NCBI GenBank assembly: GCA_046727435.1
Contig: JBKPCR010000541.1
Span: 1-8,167, forward strand
DNA length: 8,167 nucleotides
DNA from: CAVPRW01 sp046727435 [NCBI: bacterium]
GTDB lineage: Bacteria > Tectomicrobia > Entotheonellia > J063
Reading direction: 5' to 3'
This document shows positions 1 to 5,131 of this stretch, one piece after another; within the stretch, counting starts at the first letter, position 1, and each line of letters starts with the position of its first letter. The notes beneath the pieces were generated by a model, which did no database searches, was not told the DNA's origin, and worked only from the letters and a program-made list of their open reading frames with translations. A program made the translations under genes and the position numbers.

Positions 1-1167
1 CGCCAGGGCAAACGAAAGATCATAGCTGCCGGTCAAGTCATGCATGGCGCCAGCCAGCCAGACACTCGCTCCGCCGCCGATCTGGTGCGCCAACAAGGAA
101 ATTCCCCCCAGCGTGCCGAGGGCGCGCAAGCCATAGATTTCGCCGGTGAGCGCGATTACCGATGGCGGCGTCGCCAGCCAGGAAAGCCCACCGAGCACGG
201 CAAACACGTACAGGGCCAGCTCATGGTGCCACAGGAGGAGCAGCATAAACGCCACGCCACGAGTCAGGTAGGCCAGCACCAGGACGTTCTTGCGCCCAAC
301 GCGATCGGAGAGCACACCACTCAGCAATGAGCCGACGACGCTGAGAATGGCCATCAACCCAAACGCCTTGGCAGCGGTCTGGGGTGAAAACCCACTGTCG
401 GTCGCGAAGGGAATGAAATGCACGCTAAAGATCCCTACTGTCATGCCACAAACGAAATAACCGCCATTGAGCTGCCAGAGCGGCGCGCTGCACAGCGCCT
501 TGGACCAACTGGTGGTCTCTAACGGGCCTGAGGCCGCTGCTTGGCGGGTCACACCTCCAGACGTATCGGTGGAATCTGGTCTCCGTCGTGGCACCATCAA
601 GGCCATCGGCACTGCCACCACCAGTACGGCTAGTCCCAGATACACATGACTTGGGCGCCACCCAACGGATTCGAGCAGGAGGTAACTGATGTAGACCAGG
701 ATCAGTTGGCCGACGGCGCCGCAAGCGTTGTTGATGCTCATGGCAAAGGCACGACCGTCGCGGAACCATTGGGCCAGCAGGGCGTTAGACAGGCTCATCG
801 ACGAGCCAGCGGATGCCGCGCCCCCCATGATCCCGTAGATCACCAACAAATATCCAAAGCTGTTGGTAAGGCCCATCAGCGCTACGCCCAGGCCGTAAGC
901 GGCGACACTGACGGTAAAGAGCCATTTGGCACCAAATCGGTCCATGAGATGGCCAGTGAAGGGTTGCAACAGCCCGCTGATCCACAGATTGACCGCCACC
1001 ACAAACGAAATGGTGCCCCGATCCCAGCTCAAATCGGCGATGATGGTCTTAAAAAAATTGCCAAGGGTGGCTCGTGTGCCGATCGTGATAAAGCCGATCA
1101 GGCAGAGGGCGATAAGTAGGAACCAACGATATGCCTGCGTCTGCGCTTGCAGCGACGACTGTGCCAT
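1..1167 (-). CDS. MFS transporter, monocarboxylate/oxalate-formate antiporter-like (C-terminus cut by window edge)
   Basis: An inner-membrane secondary carrier of the major facilitator superfamily, probably moving a small organic anion or similar metabolite. The frame is open from the ATG at 1167-1165 to base 1, giving 389 codons; the last part of the protein lies outside the window. The translation is a series of hydrophobic helices. The loop motif GHLMDRFGAK at residues 72-81 and its second-half counterpart GVLSDRVGRK at 284-293 match MFS motif A in both halves. A hydrophilic linker rich in Arg, Ser and Thr at about 193-223 separates the two six-helix bundles. The start is chosen because GGAGG (1176-1172) lies 4 nt upstream; an in-frame ATG at 1179-1177 overlaps that site and has no good ribosome site of its own. 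The N-terminal half (GTRATLGNFFKTII, residues 30-43) recalls the MCT/OxlT-type branch. The substrate is unknown. It is 243 nt from the glycosyltransferase upstream and probably has its own promoter. Confidence 0.9.
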   Translation of the reverse strand, partial: MAQSSLQAQTQAYRWFLLIALCLIGFITIGTRATLGNFFKTIIADLSWDRGTISFVVAVNLWISGLLQPFTGHLMDRFGAKWLFTVSVAAYGLGVALMGLTNSFGYLLVIYGIMGGAASAGSSMSLSNALLAQWFRDGRAFAMSINNACGAVGQLILVYISYLLLESVGWRPSHVYLGLAVLVVAVPMALMVPRRRPDSTDTSGGVTRQAAASGPLETTSWSKALCSAPLWQLNGGYFVCGMTVGIFSVHFIPFATDSGFSPQTAAKAFGLMAILSVVGSLLSGVLSDRVGRKNVLVLAYLTRGVAFMLLLLWHHELALYVFAVLGGLSWLATPPSVIALTGEIYGLRALGTLGGISLLAHQIGGGASVWLAGAMHDLTGSYDLSFALA

Positions 1168-1410
1168 ACTTCCTCCCATCACCCCAGGGAAATGCAGCAT
1201 GCGGCACTACCATAGCACTCGAGCGGTCGCAGTACAAGCGTTAGAGTGGAGGTCATTCTATGGCGAGTTATCACAGTATGTCCTTGGATTCGCATGTGTT
1301 CGAGCCGGCCGACCGTGAACCACCAAAAGCGCCACCACGTTTCGCGAGCAAGCGCCAATAAGCCTCCAGTGGCAGCGATAGCTGGCAAAGACGAGAAAGC
1401 TCGCGCTGCA
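1168..1410. other. Intergenic region between glycosyltransferase and MFS gene
   Basis: These 243 bases hold no credible gene on either strand. The minus-strand reading that crosses the region (1601-1179) overlaps the end of the glycosyltransferase in another frame and shows no family resemblance. The only signals I can support are the MFS ribosome site (1176-1172) and the weak promoter candidate at 1237-1209. I found no clear terminator hairpin with a T-tract after the glycosyltransferase stop. Confidence 0.6.
1209..1237 (-). promoter_or_regulatory. Candidate sigma-70-type promoter for the MFS gene
   Basis: On the minus strand TTGTAC (1237-1232, -35-like) is followed after 17 nt by TATGGT (1214-1209, -10-like). 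This would place the transcription start near 1202, about 35 nt before the MFS ATG and upstream of its GGAGG. The -35 matches consensus at 3 of 6 positions and the -10 at 4 of 6, so it is only a plausible candidate. The spacing and the position in a 243-nt gap are what support it. Confidence 0.3.
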
Positions 1411-2190
1411 CTAGGGATACCGTAAATATTTCCAATAGATTCTAGCAAGATCAAAGAAGCTTTTGAAGAAATCGAGCGGCTTGACTTTCGACCCCGCCAC
1501 ATCGCTCCAGGTCTGTAAAGGAAACTCATAGATGAGATCTTTAGGCGTCCGGAGATTGTCGCGTCGGCAGGCTTGGATGAGCCGCGCAATGATTTCGACA
1601 TCGAACAGCCAGCGCGTCATAAAGGGTTGTTGAAACAACGAGCGGACAAGAGGACACACCCTGAAGAGCTTAGCGCCGCATTGCGTGTCATAGATAGGCA
1701 GGCCTATTGTCAAGGAGGCAGCCGTAGCAAACATCCGACCCAGATAATGTCTAAGCGGGCTGCGCTCGATCGCTCTGCCAAGGAGGCGAACCCTTGCCCC
1801 GAAGACCATCGCGATCTCCGAACGGGATTCAAGAAGTTGACAAAAGGAGGGAATAGCCTCGAGGGGCGTGGCCATATCGGCATCCCAATAGCCTGCAAAG
1901 TCAGGATTCGTGTCAAAGGCAGACAATAAACCCCGCCTTACAGCCTCGGCTTTGCCGACATTCCTCGGCAGATCAATATATGCACAGCGTTGCGAATGGT
2001 CGTGATGGAGGCCTTGTATAACCTTCAATGTCGCATCGTTACTGCCATCATTGACAAACACAAACAGATGTGAACGGTCGGCATCGGAGTATTCTTTAAA
2101 CTTGTTGACCTTGAGCCGTTTGGCCTCGTTGTAACATGGAATAACAATGGCGACTGATGAGCCCATTGATGTGCTCCCAGCACGTTTCAT
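1411..2190 (-). CDS. Family 2 glycosyltransferase, ALG5/DPM1-like (polyprenyl-phosphate sugar synthase type)
   Basis: A GT-A fold inverting glycosyltransferase, likely transferring a hexose from a nucleotide sugar to a polyprenyl phosphate or a surface glycan. Motifs in order (numbered from the 259-aa reading): VIPCYNEA at 16-23, FVNDGSND at 45-52, PRNVGKAEAVRRGL at 75-88, the metal-binding DAD at 103-105, DTQCGAKLF at 168-176, RWLFDVEIIARL at 193-204, and W228-SDVAGSKVK near the end. The QCGAKLF, RWLFDVE and GSK set is the pattern of eukaryotic ALG5-type dolichyl-phosphate glucose synthases and their prokaryotic relatives. No transmembrane helix or GtrA domain follows, so the protein looks soluble or peripheral. 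Start: the first ATG (2190) lacks a clear ribosome site, while the ATG at 2166-2164 has GGGAG (2178-2174) 7 nt upstream and gives MGSSVAIVIP, typical for the family; the true start may be 2166 (251 aa). GC is low: 25 of 60 bases at 2041-2100, against 37 of 60 at 4141-4200 in the amidohydrolase. Confidence 0.88.
   Translation of the reverse strand: MKRAGSTSMGSSVAIVIPCYNEAKRLKVNKFKEYSDADRSHLFVFVNDGSNDATLKVIQGLHHDHSQRCAYIDLPRNVGKAEAVRRGLLSAFDTNPDFAGYWDADMATPLEAIPSFCQLLESRSEIAMVFGARVRLLGRAIERSPLRHYLGRMFATAASLTIGLPIYDTQCGAKLFRVCPLVRSLFQQPFMTRWLFDVEIIARLIQACRRDNLRTPKDLIYEFPLQTWSDVAGSKVKPLDFFKSFFDLARIYWKYLRYP
2174..2178 (-). promoter_or_regulatory. Ribosome-binding site favouring the internal glycosyltransferase start
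   Basis: GGGAG on the minus strand ends 7 nt before the ATG at 2166-2164. The upstream ATG at 2190 is preceded by a C-rich stretch (CCCCCCTGAGT) with no purine-rich site. This argues for starting the glycosyltransferase at 2166. Confidence 0.5.
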
Positions 2191-2362
2191 ACTCAGGGGG
2201 GAACGCTTGCCATCACACTCAGGCAGAACCGCGAGGAGGTCGTAGTTTACGAGATAGCGCCCGACAATTCACGCGAGACAGGGGAGTAATTTAGGAACAA
2301 GCTGCAGTGATGTGTCTGTACCGGCCGTGGATCACGCATCGATCAGGATCACAGCCGGGGCG
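2191..2362. other. Intergenic region between alpha/beta hydrolase and glycosyltransferase
   Basis: These 172 bases have no plausible gene on either strand. I see no convincing promoter with proper spacing and no terminator hairpin with a T-tract. The gap separates the hydrolase genes from the low-GC glycosyltransferase and probably marks a transcription-unit boundary. Confidence 0.5.
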
Positions 2363-3250
2363 TTATGAATGCTCTGGCGGTAAGATCGCCGATGCACTCA
2401 AGGACGCGGGGTTTCGCACACCCCATTTCCCCGCCTCGACGGCTGTCAGAAAGTCGCTGACGATGCGGTTGAAGGCGTCGGGTTCCTCAATGTTGATGGT
2501 GTGGCCGCACTTAGGCATGACCACCAGCCCGGCGGTGGGAATGGCGCGTTTCATGAATAGGCCTGGCTCCAGGCAGGGCTCGTCTTCGTCCCCGGTGACG
2601 ATCAGCGTTGGCACATGTAGCTGGCGCATCTGGGCTTCCAGGGCATAGACGGAGGGACGTCGTCCCTGCACTCCAAGCAGCGTCAGCGCCGCGCCGATGG
2701 CTGAATGCTCGGCCAGTTGTGCGGCAAACTCGCGCCAGCCCCGTGGATCCTTGTCGGAGAATTGCACACGGGTCGGGCCTCTGGCATAGACTTCAGCGAC
2801 AGCCGGCATGCCCTCGCGCTGGAGCCGTTCAGCGATCTGGCCAGAATCCTGCTGGAAGCGCTCGCGCTCGCTCGACACAGAGCCGTATCCACATCCGGCG
2901 ACCACCAGAGATCGCGCTCTAGAGGGATGGCGCAGCCCCGCGTGTAAGACGGCATAGCCGCCCATTGACAGCCCGACGAGGTGCGCCTGGGGAATGTTCA
3001 AACACTGTAGGAGCCCAACGATATCCTCGGCCGCTTGCTCCTGCGAATAGGCATTGACGTCCTCCGGGACATCTGACGGCGGATAGCCACGGGCATTATA
3101 CGTGATCACTTGGTAGCGCCGGGAGAAGTAGCGCACTTGTGGTTCCCAACTGCGGTAATCTCCAGCGAATTCATGGACTAAGAGCAACGGATAGCCGCTA
3201 CCGGTCACCTCATAGTACAGGTTCACCCCATTCACAGGAGCCTTGGGCAT
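2363..3250 (-). CDS. Alpha/beta-fold hydrolase
   Basis: A cytoplasmic serine hydrolase of the alpha/beta-fold superfamily, of the 3-oxoadipate enol-lactonase/esterase-like group, 295 aa. The N-terminal strand region LYYEVTGSGYPLLLVHEFAG (11-30) includes the oxyanion-hole HEFAG. YNARGYPPSD follows at 51-60. The nucleophile elbow GLSMGG at 93-98 places the catalytic Ser at 95. PTLIVTGDEDEP (214-225) supplies the acid, most likely Asp223. GHTINIEEP (249-257) supplies His250. The triad is complete, so the enzyme should be active on an ester, lactone, thioester or C-C bond substrate that I cannot name. The last 25 residues or so extend past the usual fold end. The start has GAGGA 8 nt upstream of the ATG. 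It lies 32 nt after the amidohydrolase stop, so the two are probably co-transcribed and may act in sequence on one compound. Confidence 0.92.
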   Translation of the reverse strand: MPKAPVNGVNLYYEVTGSGYPLLLVHEFAGDYRSWEPQVRYFSRRYQVITYNARGYPPSDVPEDVNAYSQEQAAEDIVGLLQCLNIPQAHLVGLSMGGYAVLHAGLRHPSRARSLVVAGCGYGSVSSERERFQQDSGQIAERLQREGMPAVAEVYARGPTRVQFSDKDPRGWREFAAQLAEHSAIGAALTLLGVQGRRPSVYALEAQMRQLHVPTLIVTGDEDEPCLEPGLFMKRAIPTAGLVVMPKCGHTINIEEPDAFNRIVSDFLTAVEAGKWGVRNPASLSASAILPPEHS

Positions 3251-3282
3251 ACGTGCAGTCCTCTGATATACGAGCCCCTATC

Positions 3283-4521
3283 TCAGCTCTCCATGCCTGT
3301 GGGAGACAGGAGCACTCCTCCCTCACGCACCAGCACCTTGCCACCTTTGACGACGGTATGAATGCGCTGCATCGCGGTGATATCCGTCAGTGGGTCGCCG
3401 TCGACGACAACCATGTCGGCGAGTTTGCCGGGAGCCAGCGTGCCGATGTCATTGGCCATGCCCACCGCTTCGGCTGCCAGACCGGTCGCACCGCGCAGGA
3501 TGTCAGCCGCGGGGATCTGCACTCCCTTGCCCAGAAATTCCATCAAGAGTGCCAACTCATCGATCCTGGTGCCGGTTGACCCCGTATCGCTACTGACCAC
3601 CAGCTGGACGCCGGCCGTATGCATGCGGCGGATTGTCTCGTAGCGCGCTTCCCAGAGATGACCGGGGTGGGTGCGTGCCTCGCGCATGTCCTCAGCTCGT
3701 ATCCGATACCAAGTAGCGGGCATGGCTAGGCTGACGATAAGCCCTTTGCGTACGATGTTCTCGACAAGTCGCTCATCATAGGCAATCCCCCCATGCGCGC
3801 GGAATGGCACATGCTCCAGTGTGTCGATCCCGGCGTCCACCGCCATGCGAGTACCTTCCACCCCATGGACGTGGACCGCGACCTTCTTGCCCATGCGGTG
3901 CGCATCCTCTGCCACTGCCATGAATCCCATCGCGTCATATTGTGAGGCTTCTGGGTTGGAACCTGGTGTGGCATTGCCGCCAGTACCCATGAGCTTGACG
4001 CAATCGACACCATGCTTCACCAAGGTGCGAACACCACGCCGTAGGTCATCTACCGTGTCGCACTCGATGCCATCCCACCACAGATGACCAGCAGTACTGG
4101 TGAGGACTGGTCCCGAGCAGACCATGCGGGGGCCCGCCAGGCCACCAGCGTTGATGAAGTCGCGCAGGACCAGACTCAAATACCGCCGGTCGCCGCAATC
4201 GCGCACTGTTGTCAGACCGCTCTTGAGCGCCAGCTGGGAGTTCCGCGCTCCCACCAACAACACCTGATGGTCCGTCATGGCGCGCGATTCCTGGCCGCTG
4301 AGCGGGCTCCCGGTCGAGAGGATATGTACATGCGCATCGATCAGACCAGGCATGAGCATGCGATCGCCGACGTCGACGACCGGATTACCTGGCGGCAATT
4401 GCACTTGGGTAACCGGTCCCACAGCGACGATACGCGCATCGTCGACGACCACCACCGCATCACGTATCACCGAATTTCCAGTGCCATCGAACAGTCGCTG
4501 CGCTCGTATCGCCCACTTCAC
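3283..4521 (-). CDS. Metal-dependent amidohydrolase (COG1228, imidazolonepropionase/Xaa-Pro dipeptidase-like)
   Basis: A TIM-barrel amidohydrolase of 412 aa, the usual length for the family. It would hydrolyse an amide, cyclic amide or similar C-N bond with one or two divalent metals. The N-terminal beta-sandwich (1-55) leads to PGLIDAHVH with metal ligands His64 and His66. The candidate carboxylated lysine is Lys176 in VDCVKLMGTGG. Later ligands are in VAVHVHG (His217/His219), LEHVPF (His237) and SSDTG (Asp312, the catalytic aspartate). The C-terminal APGKLADMVVVDGDPL returns to the sandwich domain. The start is GTG (4521-4519) with AAGGAG (4533-4528) 6 nt upstream, a strong site. No signal peptide is seen, so it should be cytoplasmic. 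Many enzymes of this group act on N-acyl or dipeptide-like compounds; the substrate here is unknown. It is followed after 32 nt by the alpha/beta hydrolase, and preceded by a 153-nt gap with repeats. Confidence 0.93.
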   Translation of the reverse strand: MKWAIRAQRLFDGTGNSVIRDAVVVVDDARIVAVGPVTQVQLPPGNPVVDVGDRMLMPGLIDAHVHILSTGSPLSGQESRAMTDHQVLLVGARNSQLALKSGLTTVRDCGDRRYLSLVLRDFINAGGLAGPRMVCSGPVLTSTAGHLWWDGIECDTVDDLRRGVRTLVKHGVDCVKLMGTGGNATPGSNPEASQYDAMGFMAVAEDAHRMGKKVAVHVHGVEGTRMAVDAGIDTLEHVPFRAHGGIAYDERLVENIVRKGLIVSLAMPATWYRIRAEDMREARTHPGHLWEARYETIRRMHTAGVQLVVSSDTGSTGTRIDELALLMEFLGKGVQIPAADILRGATGLAAEAVGMANDIGTLAPGKLADMVVVDGDPLTDITAMQRIHTVVKGGKVLVREGGVLLSPTGMES

Positions 4522-4527
4522 AATACT

Positions 4528-4533
4528 CTCCTT
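4528..4533 (-). promoter_or_regulatory. Ribosome-binding site setting the GTG start of the amidohydrolase
   Basis: AAGGAG on the minus strand sits 6 nt before the GTG at 4521-4519. It decides for this non-ATG start, which gives the full N-terminal strand (MKWAIRAQRLFDG). It lies only 5 nt from the edge of the neighbouring repeat copy. Confidence 0.75.
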
Positions 4534-4538
4534 CTTTT

Positions 4539-4573
4539 CCCCTCTCCCGTCGGGAGAGGGCTGGGGTAAGGGG
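4539..4573. repeat. Interspersed palindromic repeat, copy A
   Basis: A G/C-rich element whose left half is a perfect 10-bp inverted repeat, CCCTCTCCCG (4540-4549) and CGGGAGAGGG (4551-4560), with a single base between the arms. It continues as CTGGGGTAAGGGG. From 4552 to 4572 it matches the reverse complement of copy B (4597-4617) at 18 of 21 positions. This CCCTCTCCC/GGGAGAGGG type is a common intergenic repeat in many bacterial genomes; read through in another frame it gives peptides such as SPVGRGLG and NPLPEGKG, which often pollute annotations. Confidence 0.75.
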
Positions 4574-4596
4574 TCTTAGGCGATGCCACCATCCAT

Positions 4597-4630
4597 CCCT
4601 CACCCTAACCCTCTCCCAGAGGGGAAGGGA
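4597..4630. repeat. Interspersed palindromic repeat, copy B (inverted relative to copy A)
   Basis: Sequence CCCTCACCCTAACC followed by an imperfect palindrome, CCCTCTCCC AGA GGGGAAGGG. It is an inverted copy of the element at 4539-4573, 23 nt away. Compared with copy A it lacks six bases (CCCGTC) in the centre of the palindrome. The two copies could pair into one long hairpin between the VOC and amidohydrolase genes. Confidence 0.7.
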
Positions 4631-4631
4631 A

Positions 4632-4661
4632 CGAAAGACCGAACGCCGTTGGCGTCTTTCG
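4632..4661 (-). terminator. Hairpin just after the VOC gene, possible terminator or mRNA 3'-end structure
   Basis: The minus-strand transcript can form an 8-bp perfect outer stem, CGAAAGAC (4661-4654) with GTCTTTCG (4639-4632). An alternative inner stem, ACGCC with GGCGT around a 3-nt loop, lies within it. The hairpin begins 13 nt after the VOC stop and is followed by a pyrimidine-rich but not T-rich tract, so it is not a textbook rho-independent terminator. Its position directly before repeat copy B suggests a 3' boundary or an RNA-stabilising element. Confidence 0.45.
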
Positions 4662-4674
4662 AGCGAGTAAGGGA

Positions 4675-5061
4675 TCAGGACCGTTCCAGCAACTCGATGC
4701 GGACGTTGTCTGGCCCGCGCACGAAGGCGATCTTGACGCCGGGGCGGATCGTGCGTGGTTCCACGGCGAAGTCGGCCCCACGCTGTTTCAGCTCGGCATA
4801 CGCGGCGTCGAGGTTGTCGACCCTGAGCCCAAAATGGTCCAGTCCGAGATGGGGGTCGACTGGCCCCTCACCAATTTTAGCATCTGCTGGCACACGCGCC
4901 AGGAACACCGTCAGACCGTTAATGTCGAGGTCTATGCGCGGTTGCCCATCCGATTGGATGGATTCGACGATCTTGGCGTCGAACATCTTCTGATAATACT
5001 GGGCGGTTGCCATCGGATCACGGCTGCGAAGATGGATGTGGTCATAGCTGTAGACTGGCAT
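4675..5061 (-). CDS. VOC family protein (glyoxalase/bleomycin resistance/extradiol dioxygenase fold)
   Basis: A 128-aa single-module vicinal-oxygen-chelate protein with two beta-alpha-beta-beta-beta repeats. The first begins YDHIHLRSRDP (6-16) and the second LGLDHFGLRVDNLD (72-85). Likely metal ligands are His8, His76 and Glu123 (RIELLE, 121-126), the standard positions for this fold, so a divalent metal is expected. Members catalyse isomerisation, epimerisation (for example methylmalonyl-CoA epimerase), lyase or dioxygenase steps; the sequence does not fix which. The ATG at 5061-5059 has GAGGAG 7 nt upstream. It is 70 nt after the grdB stop and is the last gene before the hairpin and repeats, so it probably closes the operon with the selenoprotein. 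A role on the product of the reductase, or on a CoA ester made by the upstream transferase, is inference. Confidence 0.9.
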   Translation of the reverse strand: MPVYSYDHIHLRSRDPMATAQYYQKMFDAKIVESIQSDGQPRIDLDINGLTVFLARVPADAKIGEGPVDPHLGLDHFGLRVDNLDAAYAELKQRGADFAVEPRTIRPGVKIAFVRGPDNVRIELLERS

Positions 5062-5131
5062 CGCTGTTCTCCTCTCGAACGATGATCTGCACCCAACTCC
5101 TCACTGGCCCGAGAATGGGCCGTTTCCTGCG
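5062..5131 (-). other. grdB-VOC intergenic segment with a small hairpin
   Basis: The 70 nt between the grdB stop and the VOC ATG contain GGCCC (5121-5117) and GGGCC (5110-5106), a 5-bp stem with a 6-nt loop starting 10 nt after the TGA stop. No T-tract follows. The segment then holds the GAGAGGAG ribosome site of the VOC gene. It may be a weak structure between co-transcribed genes. Confidence 0.4.

Noticed and set aside
425-769. Minus-strand 114-aa reading inside the MFS gene (and the similar one at 785-985)
   Set aside because: Out-of-frame shadows; the MFS frame is open without interruption from 1167 to base 1 and carries both MFS loop motifs.
1179-1601. A 140-aa minus-strand reading overlapping the end of the glycosyltransferase
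   Set aside because: Its first half is another frame of the conserved glycosyltransferase and the rest covers noncoding sequence; no motif or membrane pattern supports it.
4084-4579. Plus-strand readings ending in LFPSPVGRGLG or SPLPSGEGWGKG
   Set aside because: These are antisense to the amidohydrolase and run into repeat copy A; the tails are translations of the interspersed repeat, a known annotation artefact.
4583-4993. Plus-strand reading starting MPPSIPHPNPLPEGKG
   Set aside because: It begins inside repeat copy B and then runs antisense to the VOC gene, whose fold and metal ligands are clear.
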